Part shown: piece by piece, positions 14,259 to 20,850 of the stretch | Numbering within the stretch: position 1 is the first letter of the stretch | Layout of the letters: every line of letters begins with the position of its first letter | Source of the DNA: CALCNS01 sp937897315 | GTDB lineage: Bacteria > Bacillota > JAAYKD01 | NCBI GenBank assembly: GCA_036744005.1 | Contig: DAINOJ010000026.1 | Location: 1-20,850, forward strand | Length of the DNA stretch: 20,850 bases | Direction of reading: 5' to 3' | Translations under genes and position numbers: made by a program | Notes under the pieces: generated by a model | What the model saw: the letters and a program-made list of their open reading frames with translations, nothing else | Told to the model about the DNA's origin: nothing | Databases searched by the model: none

Positions 14259-15308
14259 ATGGAAAAAAAATTGAACTCAGGAATGAGCTTTTTTGAAAAA
14301 AACCTAACAATTTGGGTAACTCTTTGCATGGTCGTAGGGGTGCTGATTGGTAAGTACCTTCCTAGTATCCCTGAGTTTCTTGGTCGTTACGAGTATGCCA
14401 ATGTATCCATCCCCATTGCAATACTCATTTGGCTTATGATCTATCCCATGATGCTCAAAGTCGATTTTCAGAGTATAAAAAATGTAGGCAAAAATCCAAA
14501 GGGGCTTTATATCACATGGGTAACAAACTGGTTGATTAAGCCATTTACCATGTTCGGAATTGCTTGGCTATTCTTCTTTGTCATTTTCAAGAACCTGATT
14601 CCTGCAGACTTAGCAAAGCATTATCTGGCCGGTGCTATATTACTTGGAGCCGCCCCGTGTACCGCAATGGTATTTGTTTGGAGTCATCTTACAAAGGGGA
14701 ATGCAGCATATACGGTGGTGCAGGTTGCGACCAATGACTTAATCATTCTTGTCGCTTTTACCCCCATCGTGGCTTTTCTACTTGGTGTAGGTGGGGTATC
14801 CATTCCCTGGGACACCCTCATTCTATCGGTCGTTTTGTTTGTTGTCATTCCTCTTGCTGGCGGAGTGCTCACACGAAATTATGTGACTCAGCACCACGGC
14901 TTTGATTATTTTCAGAACCGCTTCATTCCAAAATTTGGAAACATTACCATTGTTGGCCTTCTTCTAACATTAGTGATTATCTTTTCCTTCCAAGGTGATG
15001 TGATTCTAAAGAACCCCTTACATATCGTGCTGATTGCGATCCCGCTGATTATACAGACCTTTCTCATTTTTTTCATCGCTTATTTTGCTAGCAAGGTATT
15101 TAAGTTACCGCATGATATTGCTGCACCCGCAGGTATGATTGGCGCATCAAATTTCTTCGAGCTCTCTGTCGCGGTCGCCATTTCTCTTTTTGGCACACAA
15201 AGCCCAGCCGCTTTAGCAACCATTGTAGGAGTCCTCACAGAAGTTCCAGTCATGCTCTTACTCGTCAAGATCGCCAATAACACGAAAGGATGGTTTCAGA
15301 AAGATTAA
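14259..15308 (+). CDS. arsB: ACR3-family arsenite efflux transporter
   Basis: The 349-residue polytopic membrane protein has about ten TM segments. It carries the ACR3 signatures GAAPCTAMVFVWSHL with the essential Cys134, VNWLIKPF-like VTNWLIKPFTM, and IGASNFFELSVAVAISLFG with Glu301. It exports As(III), driven by the proton gradient. GGAG lies 8 nt upstream of the ATG, 17 nt after the thioredoxin-like gene. It is the last gene of the operon, followed by a strong hairpin at 15386-15434. The family is often named acr3 as well as arsB. Confidence 0.93.
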   Translation: MEKKLNSGMSFFEKNLTIWVTLCMVVGVLIGKYLPSIPEFLGRYEYANVSIPIAILIWLMIYPMMLKVDFQSIKNVGKNPKGLYITWVTNWLIKPFTMFGIAWLFFFVIFKNLIPADLAKHYLAGAILLGAAPCTAMVFVWSHLTKGNAAYTVVQVATNDLIILVAFTPIVAFLLGVGGVSIPWDTLILSVVLFVVIPLAGGVLTRNYVTQHHGFDYFQNRFIPKFGNITIVGLLLTLVIIFSFQGDVILKNPLHIVLIAIPLIIQTFLIFFIAYFASKVFKLPHDIAAPAGMIGASNFFELSVAVAISLFGTQSPAALATIVGVLTEVPVMLLLVKIANNTKGWFQKD

Positions 15309-15385
15309 GACAAGCTCGTATTTAAATGATTACAACACTCTTATGAAAACAATTGACCGGAGACACGTGTAATGAGCCGGAAATA

Positions 15386-15434
15386 AAACACACAAGGCAC
15401 TTTGCATTGAAAATGCAAAGTGCCTTGTGTGTTT
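15386..15434 (+). terminator. ars operon terminator with 23-bp perfect stem (repeat copy A)
   Basis: The arms at 15386-15408 and 15412-15434 are perfectly complementary over 23 bp (core CACAAGGCACTTTGCATT), with a 3-nt loop GAA. The following tail TATATTCAATTTAT is T-rich. The stem is unusually long and could also act on the opposite strand. A related element with the same GCCGG/ACCGG-type left flank and ATATTCAAT right flank is at 18834-18881. Confidence 0.8.
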
Positions 15435-15714
15435 ATATTCAATTTATCTGTCAGGTACTAATTTATTTTGCCATAGTACCCGTTTTTGTCTATTCATTCA
15501 CCTACATTTCAAGTTGTAAATCTGACATTTCAAGCCCAAATTGAATTTTCTATCATCTCTTTCTGATACAATGTAGTGAACCGTATTTAAAAAAGAGAAA
15601 GGAGTTCGTGCGTATAAGATTTGAGGCTGCCTATAATGATTGAATGGCAGGGTTTTTAAGAAGCTCTGGGAAGATCGATACAAATCACAATCGTATAAAA
15701 GAAAGGGAAAAAAC
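15435..15714. other. leader region of the giant secreted-protein gene
   Basis: The region holds no supported gene. TGATACAAT (15564-15572) is an extended -10 box; TTGAAT at 15541 is a -35 candidate but the spacer is 20 bp. An AAAGGAG (15597-15603) precedes an 11-codon GTG frame ending TGA at about 15642. A further in-frame ATG frame of 23 codons runs to a TGA overlapping the main ATG. A 5-bp hairpin CTGCC/GGCAG (15627-15650) followed by GGTTTTT could be an attenuator. All of this is tentative. Confidence 0.35.
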
Positions 15715-18700
15715 ATGAAAACTAAGAGAATGTTGTCTTTCATTCTATCCATATCCATCCTATTAGCTATACTCCTTACATATTCCAACAAGGTGTATGC
15801 GTATCAGGAACTAAGCTCAGTATATTACGATAAAACAAACACGTACGGTTATCGGCTGGACGAAAACGGTAATGCCCTCCTAGCTTCATATAAGGGAAAT
15901 GGACCAACCTTTGTGATTCCGAGCAAAGTGGATGGTTATCCGATTACTTACATCGGTACTGAGGTTGTTGTAAATTCTGACGAAATCAAAAGCATAACAA
16001 TACCAGGTAGCATAAAAGATTTTGATGAACGGGCTTTTGCAGGACTTCCGAACCTAGAAAGCGTTGTCATATCAAATGGTGTTACTTTTATAGGAAATGG
16101 AATGTTTTCCGGTTGCGAAAAACTTACCAGTGTTTCCTTACCCAGTAGCTTAAAAAAAATCGGTAGTAACACCTTTGAATATTGTCCATCGCTTCAAAGT
16201 ATAACTATACCCAATGGTGTAACTCACATTGGGGAATGGGCCTTTGCCGAATGCAGAGCTCTTAGTAGTTTGAATATTCCAAACTCCGTCATAGAAATTG
16301 GGGACTCTGCTTTCCGTAACTGCACCTCACTCAAAACCTTAAGCATTCCAAGTTCGGTAACCCTGATTGATTACTATACCTCTCCTTTCGCTAGTGAGAA
16401 TACCACTCTTCATGTGGCGGATAATAGCTATGCCTTATTATTTGCAAAAGAAAATAACCTTAAATACACTGTTGTTGCTGATCCAAACAGAGTGGCTGTG
16501 TCTTCTGTAAGCCTTGAAAAAACTTCGTTAAACATTGGCATCAATGAAATCTATAAACGCACAACTCCCATATTTAGTCCAAGCACTGCTACCAATAAAG
16601 CAGTCACTTGGAGATCCTCGGACAAGAGTATTGCTACCGTTGACGAATATGGCAACATAGAACCCGTTTCTTTGGGCACGGCAACCATCACCGTAACAAC
16701 GCTCGATGGCAACAAAACAGCAACTTGCACAGTAACAGTTGTGCCTGAAGTGGTAACCACGGATACAACATTATACGACCCAACTGACAAAGCAGTTATT
16801 GATGAAATGGTAAGAAGTTTTGGTAACATCATTAACGTTGGTGTAGTTTGGAGTGAAAGCGAACCCAAAACAGTCATTGAAATGGATTTATATGGACTCG
16901 GTGTGAAGGGAGCTCTTGATGTTAGCGGACTGAAGCACTTGGTTAAGTTTAGTCTTAAGGAAAGTCAGCTGACATCCATTAATGCGAGTGGATTGACATT
17001 GCTCAAGGTATTGGACGTTACGAATAACGCAGTAACCGCAATCAATGTTAGCGGCTGTACCGCACTCACCGTTTTAAACTGCAGTTATAACCGACTGGCT
17101 ACCCTTGACCTTAGTGGGTTAACCTCTTTAAGGTCGATGAATTGCTCCTTTAATTATATCACAACAACAAAATCATTGATCGGGCTCGATCAGTTACGAC
17201 AATATGTTATGGTTGAGTTTGCTCCACAGTATGTAAAATTAAGCCCGTATACACCACCGGTTAAAACAACGCCACCCGTAAACTTATCGATCTATGAGAA
17301 AAATGAATCCACTACCTTTACGGATGCGGCTTATGTGACAAAAGATGGTGACCTTTGGTGTACAAAGAATCTTTATGGAAAGCCTTTATCGAGCAAGTCC
17401 ATGAGCGATGTCGTTGCCATCTCTTCCAATGGCAAATATGGCACATTGGCAATTAAAAAAGATGGTAGCCTTTGGGGCTGGGGTATGAATAACACTTCAC
17501 TGTTAGCAGGAAAAGCAGATCCATTCTATTTTGATGGGACCGTTATTAAAATAATGGACAACAATGTCACCTCGGTTTCAGTAGGTGGCGGTTATGCATT
17601 GGCTGTTTTAAAAGACGGTAGTCTTTGGGGCTGGGGTTCCAGTTTGGAAGGCGTCCTTGGCAATGAGGTGGAAGTAAGAGATGTTGAACCCTTTAAAATC
17701 ATGGATGGAGTTGCTTCTGCTTATGCGGATGATGAGGGGACATGTACGTTAATCATTAAGAAGGACGGCACTCTTTGGGGCATGGGCCGAAGAGTGTTCT
17801 TCGGCCTAGAGGAGTACGATAGTACCGGCTGCGGCTACATCTGGACGCCTATGAAACTCATGGACAATGTGGCTTCTGCTTCCATAGTAAAAGGTACCAT
17901 AATGGCAATCAAAAAAGATGGCACTCTTTGGGGCTGGGGAGATAACTCGCATGGACAGGTTGGGGTTAAAACTACGGTCAAAGGAGATAATTCTTGGGGT
18001 AATCAGATCGATTTTCGATCAGAACCGATTAAAATTATGGACAATGTTGTATTTGTCGCTCCCGGATTGCAAACACTCGCCATTAAGAAAGACAGCAGCC
18101 TTTGGGGTTGGGGAAATAATGCTGAAGGCGAGTTAAGCCAAATGCTTCCAATGAACTATGGTATTTTGCCGACGTTGCTTATGCACGATGTGGCCTCCGT
18201 AGCAACCGAAGAAGGTACTTCAATTGTACTGAGATCGGATGGAACGCTAATTAAAATGGGCTACACGCCTGATGTAAAAGAAAACATCCTGCTCCCCAAT
18301 GCAAGCCCAACTCCTCCTCTCACCGCAACACCCACCGCTTCAAAGGTGTTGGTCAATGGCACAAAGATTAGTTTTGATGCCTACAACATCCAAAGCAACA
18401 ACTACTTTAAGCTACGTGATTTGGCAAAGGTGCTTTCCGGCAGTGAAAAGCAATTTGAAGTGACTTGGGATGGTGCAAGAAATGCGATTAATCTGATTCG
18501 TGGCAAAAGCTACACGGTCTCTGGCGGAGAGCTTGCAGCCGGCGATGGAAAAGCAAAAACACCCACGCTTTCCACTTCTAAGATTTATATAGATGGTACA
18601 GAGGTACAGCTAACGGCCTACAACATTAATGGCAATAATTATTTCAAACTCAGAGATGTAATGCAGAAGTTCAATGTGGGTGTCGGTTGGGATGGTGCGA

Positions 18701-18744
18701 CAAGCACCATTACTATTGATACGAAAATAGATTATACACCATAG
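15715..18744 (+). CDS. large secreted LRR / Ig-like / RCC1-repeat / stalk-domain protein
   Basis: The 1009-residue surface or extracellular protein has a signal peptide at 1-29 (cleavage near VYA). BspA-type LRR_5 repeats at about 85-225 show units ending SITIPxGV.xIGxxAF. A BIG2-like Ig domain lies at 262-343 (VTWRSSDKSIATVDEYGN). A second, canonical LRR patch is at 390-490 (LDVSGLKHL, LDLSGLTSL). Six RCC1/BNR-like propeller repeats with DGSLWGWG or DGTLWGWG run from about 542 to 850. A spacer rich in Pro/Thr leads to two copper-amine-oxidase-N-like stalk modules, 877-932 and 955-1003 (NNYFKLRDL, WDGA). The last module type also opens the lectin protein at 95-2122. The ATG at 15715 has AAAGGG 8 nt upstream. 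The function is probably adhesion or surface interaction; no enzyme motif was seen. Confidence 0.88.
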   Translation: MKTKRMLSFILSISILLAILLTYSNKVYAYQELSSVYYDKTNTYGYRLDENGNALLASYKGNGPTFVIPSKVDGYPITYIGTEVVVNSDEIKSITIPGSIKDFDERAFAGLPNLESVVISNGVTFIGNGMFSGCEKLTSVSLPSSLKKIGSNTFEYCPSLQSITIPNGVTHIGEWAFAECRALSSLNIPNSVIEIGDSAFRNCTSLKTLSIPSSVTLIDYYTSPFASENTTLHVADNSYALLFAKENNLKYTVVADPNRVAVSSVSLEKTSLNIGINEIYKRTTPIFSPSTATNKAVTWRSSDKSIATVDEYGNIEPVSLGTATITVTTLDGNKTATCTVTVVPEVVTTDTTLYDPTDKAVIDEMVRSFGNIINVGVVWSESEPKTVIEMDLYGLGVKGALDVSGLKHLVKFSLKESQLTSINASGLTLLKVLDVTNNAVTAINVSGCTALTVLNCSYNRLATLDLSGLTSLRSMNCSFNYITTTKSLIGLDQLRQYVMVEFAPQYVKLSPYTPPVKTTPPVNLSIYEKNESTTFTDAAYVTKDGDLWCTKNLYGKPLSSKSMSDVVAISSNGKYGTLAIKKDGSLWGWGMNNTSLLAGKADPFYFDGTVIKIMDNNVTSVSVGGGYALAVLKDGSLWGWGSSLEGVLGNEVEVRDVEPFKIMDGVASAYADDEGTCTLIIKKDGTLWGMGRRVFFGLEEYDSTGCGYIWTPMKLMDNVASASIVKGTIMAIKKDGTLWGWGDNSHGQVGVKTTVKGDNSWGNQIDFRSEPIKIMDNVVFVAPGLQTLAIKKDSSLWGWGNNAEGELSQMLPMNYGILPTLLMHDVASVATEEGTSIVLRSDGTLIKMGYTPDVKENILLPNASPTPPLTATPTASKVLVNGTKISFDAYNIQSNNYFKLRDLAKVLSGSEKQFEVTWDGARNAINLIRGKSYTVSGGELAAGDGKAKTPTLSTSKIYIDGTEVQLTAYNINGNNYFKLRDVMQKFNVGVGWDGATSTITIDTKIDYTP

Positions 18745-18833
18745 AGTGATGTTTAAGGTTGAACTGCATCATTGCTCTGATGTAAAGCCTAGAATGACAA
18801 AAAGAGGCTATTATAAGTGAACCGGCAATACGA

Positions 18834-18881
18834 AACACTCAAGGCACTCTGCATTTTTAACTGCTAAGTGCCTTGAGTGTT
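18834..18881 (+). terminator. terminator after the giant secreted protein (repeat copy B)
   Basis: AACACTCAAGGCACT (18834-18848) pairs with AGTGCCTTGAGTGTT (18867-18881), 15 bp, with an 18-nt interior. It shares CAAGGCACT, TGCATT and the flanks ACCGGCAATA (left) and AATATTCAAT (right) with copy A at 15386-15434. It lies 90 bp past the stop codon. Confidence 0.75.
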
Positions 18882-18985
18882 AATATTCAATGTATGCGCC
18901 ATGTCTCGGTTTATTATTAGGTCGAGGGTAATATTCATAGTGGAACATTCTCACATCTAGACTAGGTGTTTAGACTGGTAGTAAA

Positions 18986-19007
18986 GGAATGACAACTCCC
19001 TCATTCC
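18986..19007 (-). terminator. weak hairpin at the end of the YCII gene
   Basis: GGAATGA (18986-18992) and TCATTCC (19001-19007) form a 7-bp perfect stem that includes the YCII stop codon. On the minus strand it is followed by TTTACTACC. A weak terminator is possible. Confidence 0.35.
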
Positions 19008-19354
19008 CATACTTGTCTTAACTCGATTTCCCCTTCTCCATTACCCATTGGATCGGGAACTTTGCGAGCCCATTCATAGGCTTCTTCTTTTGATTTCACA
19101 TCAATTAAGAAGAAACCCGCTATGATATCCTTTACTGGTTCGAATGGTCCATTTGTCACAATAGGTTCTTCCCCTGAAATCACATGCGAAAAACGAATCC
19201 CTTCTGAACTGGGATGTAGACCTTTCGCCATTACTCGAACTCCAGCATGAATCAAATCCTGATTATACTGGTCCATTAGGGTTTCCAAGTATGGATTTGG
19301 TAGATTCAATCCTTCTGAATTTCTAGAAGCTTTGACAATCATCATAAATAACAT
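19001..19354 (-). CDS. YCII/DGPF-family protein
   Basis: The 117-residue product opens MLFMMIVKAS and contains LHPSSEGIRF, TNGPFEPVKDIIAGFFLIDVKSKEEAYEWARKVP and GEIELRQVW. These are the diagnostic blocks of YCII-related (PhnB/DGPF) proteins; the family DGPF reads NGPF here. They have a ferredoxin-like fold and no agreed reaction; some are fused to sigma factors or enzymes. GGAGGG lies 7 nt before the ATG. It is the last gene in a minus-strand cluster, 43 nt after the CopZ-like fusion gene. A decayed paralogue of its first third lies at 9228-9323. Confidence 0.88.
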   Translation of the reverse strand: MLFMMIVKASRNSEGLNLPNPYLETLMDQYNQDLIHAGVRVMAKGLHPSSEGIRFSHVISGEEPIVTNGPFEPVKDIIAGFFLIDVKSKEEAYEWARKVPDPMGNGEGEIELRQVWE

Positions 19355-19397
19355 GCACGAACCCTCCCTAACAATGCCGTATCGAACTGTGCCAATT

Positions 19398-19970
19398 TTA
19401 CATTTTGAAGGACAACCCTTCCTTGTCTAATAACTCTTTTAGAACCCTAACTGCTTTTGGACCAACACCATGAAGATCAAGTATTTCTTTCTCCGAATAC
19501 TCACATAGTTGTAAAAGAGTATGGATTCCAACTTCCTCAAGTGCTCTTAGAGCTGGCGCTCCAATTTTAATCATTTTAAGTTCTGGTAACATCGTTGCCT
19601 CTTTTCTTTCGATTGAAGTGAATCTCATCACCTCTTCTACAGTTTTAGCTCCTTGTATATCTACAGCATCCATAACTTGCTTCTCGGTAACTTTGCTACA
19701 ATAACAAGCATACATTGGAGCAGCATCTTTCTTAAACCAAATGGGAACACAAACTTGATCTTGCGTGAAACGAATACCCTTGTTGTTATTGTAATAAACA
19801 ATATCACAACCCTCGTTCATACAGATGCGATATCCTTCTTCGCTCACACTTTTTTTGAATTCATCAACCACCAAGTAATCTACTATTATTTTTTTGACAG
19901 CTACTCCTCCGTTTCCACAAATTGGGCATGTATTATGCTTATTTAGAGGTACCCCAGATTCAATCATCAT
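19398..19970 (-). CDS. CopZ N-terminal-like metal-binding domain fused to helix-hairpin-helix
   Basis: The 190-residue fusion has residues 12-100 matching the N-terminal zinc/[2Fe-2S] part of CopZ-type metallochaperones. Landmarks are CPICGNGG (Cys15, 18), YRICMNEGCDIVYY (Cys50, 55), VCVPIWFK (Cys74) and YACYCSKVTEKQVMDAV (Cys89, 91). The usual continuation (a second Cys pair and an HMA copper domain) is absent. Instead residues 135-187 form a helix-hairpin-helix/RNAP-alpha-CTD-like region: LRALEEVGIHTLLQLCEYSEKEILDLHGVGPKAVRVLKELL. HHH domains bind DNA or protein, so the fusion may be a metal/redox-responsive nucleic-acid-binding protein (inference). The ATG at 19970 overlaps the stop of the small upstream ORF (ATGA), suggesting translational coupling. 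Confidence 0.75.
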   Translation of the reverse strand: MMIESGVPLNKHNTCPICGNGGVAVKKIIVDYLVVDEFKKSVSEEGYRICMNEGCDIVYYNNNKGIRFTQDQVCVPIWFKKDAAPMYACYCSKVTEKQVMDAVDIQGAKTVEEVMRFTSIERKEATMLPELKMIKIGAPALRALEEVGIHTLLQLCEYSEKEILDLHGVGPKAVRVLKELLDKEGLSFKM

Positions 19971-20167
19971 ACACCATTCTTTCTAGTTGTATAGAAGCAA
20001 TTAAGAGCTCCCTCACATCTGCTTTCCTCTTCGAGCTTGGTTGCTTCTCTCTCAATTAGAGTTAATGCCACTTTAAGGGCAAAAATTCTCCTCGTGAGCA
20101 GAGTCTGCTGCGATATACCTAATTTTGCGCCCTCAATTTTCTCACATTTGTGTAGAGTAGAAAGCAA
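19967..20167 (-). CDS. small helical protein, probably 5'-truncated
   Basis: The 66-codon frame starts at a TTG with no SD and is rich in helix-forming residues: LLSTLHKCEKIE, then ISQQTLLTRRIFALKVALTLIEREATKLEEE. The frame is open further upstream (KKLNNAHKALL...) back to a TAG near 20208, but holds no ATG/GTG there. The real start therefore seems lost at a junction with the broken GGDEF gene. The composition looks like a genuine protein; the family is not recognised with certainty. It overlaps the CopZ-HHH gene by ATGA and is probably translated by reinitiation after the GGDEF stop 5 nt upstream. Confidence 0.5.
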   Translation of the reverse strand: MLSTLHKCEKIEGAKLGISQQTLLTRRIFALKVALTLIEREATKLEEESRCEGALNCFYTTRKNGV

Positions 20168-20171
20168 GGCT

Positions 20172-20789
20172 TTATGTGCATTGTTTAACTTCTTTCTCGT
20201 AACCGTATGCTATTGCCATGAACTCTTCACCACCATAACGATAAAAATGTAATCGAAAAACCTTCGTGAAGTTATTTAACACTTCGGCAAAGAGTCTCAA
20301 GCATCTATCACCAGATATATGTCCGTACTTATCGTTGAAGTCTTTAAAATGATCAATATCGAGCATCATGATTCCAGTAGGTTTTTCACCATCAAAATTC
20401 TGCAAAGCAAGCAGGGTCTCATATAGTTTGCGGCGATTTGGTAAACCTGTTAATTCGTCCGTTTCTTTCTCTATAACAAGCATCCTTCTCGCTTCAAAAC
20501 TTTCCAACCGCACCCTCATCAAGGTGTTCCCGAGATAGCATCCGAGAACCGCTGCAATGAGGCAATTGATTGTATCATCTAGTGCTAATAAAGGTTTCAA
20601 ATAAAAAGCCAGCACAGTATGAACCACTAACCAAAAAGCTAGAAATAGTATTGTCCTAGGAAGACGGTCAATAAAACTTAGTGGCATGAGAATGAAGCCA
20701 CCAAGTAAAATGGTCGCACGCATATTGGGTGAATGTATAACACTAAGATATATTCCCAAAAGAAACAAAACTGAAAAGCTGATATACAC
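20172..20789 (-). pseudogene. GGDEF (diguanylate cyclase) gene truncated at both ends
   Basis: The 205-codon frame has hydrophobic TM segments in about 1-95, the cyclase start DELTGLPNRRKL (111-122), metal-binding MMLDIDHFKDFNDKYGH and the active-site loop RYGGEEF (184-190). Only 15 residues follow GGEEF, whereas the domain normally continues for some 65, so the C-terminal half of the catalytic fold is missing. At the 5' end an in-frame TAG lies 12 nt before the only start (GTG, 20789), and the TM bundle looks incomplete. An IS3-like terminus begins 4 bp away. It is most likely a non-functional remnant; the product could still be membrane-inserted. Confidence 0.7.
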
Positions 20790-20792
20790 CCC

Positions 20793-20850
20793 TGCGAACT
20801 GCTACCCGTCAAGAGGACACTGAAATAAAATAAGGATTACACGGCACGAG
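20793..20850. mobile_element. possible IS3-family insertion-sequence end running out of the window
   Basis: TGCGAACTGCTACCC (20793-20807), followed by GTCAAGAGGACAC, resembles the terminal inverted repeats of IS3/IS150-type elements (TG...CTG..CCC.........GACA). It starts exactly where the GGDEF reading frame loses its 5' part. No transposase is visible because only 58 bp are in the window. Confidence 0.35.

Noticed and set aside
15606..15718. Another selenocysteine UGA in the leader frame (stop near 15642)
   Set aside because: The frame encodes no recognisable protein, the UGA is not next to a Cys, and the main gene has its own SD and signal peptide.
15600..15720. Cyclic-di-GMP (GEMM) riboswitch before the surface-protein gene
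   Set aside because: GGCTGCC and TGGCAGGG look vaguely similar to GEMM ends, but the conserved GACGCAAAGC-type core and tetraloop receptor are missing.

Overview
The window looks like a chromosomal segment of a low-GC Gram-positive bacterium, most likely a clostridial anaerobe. The evidence is strong AGGAGG-type Shine-Dalgarno (SD) sites, T-rich intrinsic terminators, a lipoprotein signal, 3D-domain and MltG cell-wall enzymes, and large secreted proteins built from copper-amine-oxidase-N-like, ricin, BspA-type LRR and RCC1 modules. I see no rRNA, tRNA or CRISPR. No species can be named from the sequence.

Layout. (1) 1-2240: a secreted stalk-domain/ricin-lectin protein, minus strand, followed by two hairpins. 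(2) 2240-4440: single minus-strand accessory genes (FMN split-barrel protein, DUF1801, universal stress protein, Imm5-like protein), two of them with clear terminators. (3) 4448-7685: a D-2-hydroxyacid dehydrogenase and a compact MltG on the minus strand, divergent from a plus-strand DUF348/G5/3D wall hydrolase with a near-consensus promoter. (4) 7700-10820: a mosaic stretch. A lipoprotein with two aspartic-protease DTG motifs sits between the 5' stump of a YCII gene and the 3' stump of an alkyltransferase-like (ATL) gene; full copies of both lie elsewhere in the window. A GNAT gene follows. Next to it is an HExxH metallopeptidase split over two frames. (5) 10820-12441: a minus-strand operon of an HExxH protein, an ATL protein and a DUF5714 protein. 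The DUF5714 gene appears to start upstream of an in-frame UGA that directly follows a Cys codon and is followed by a SECIS-like hairpin, so it may be a selenoprotein. (6) 12663-15434: an arsenic-resistance operon, ArsR - 2x[4Fe-4S] ferredoxin/DUF2703 fusion - Cys-rich thioredoxin-like protein - ACR3 arsenite exporter, with a consensus promoter/operator and ending in a 23-bp perfect terminator stem. (7) 15700-18890: a 1009-residue secreted LRR/Ig/RCC1/stalk protein, bracketed by two related terminator repeats. (8) 19000-20850: YCII protein, a CopZ-N/helix-hairpin-helix fusion, a small truncated ORF and a GGDEF gene broken at both ends. Its 5' break abuts what looks like an IS3-type end at the window edge.

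How the genes work together. The clearest functional unit is the arsenic operon: sensing by ArsR, thiol/iron-sulfur handling by the two middle proteins, and efflux by ACR3. The most unusual signals are the candidate selenoprotein, the gene-stump mosaic around the aspartic-protease-like lipoprotein, and repeated terminators that flank exchanged genes.
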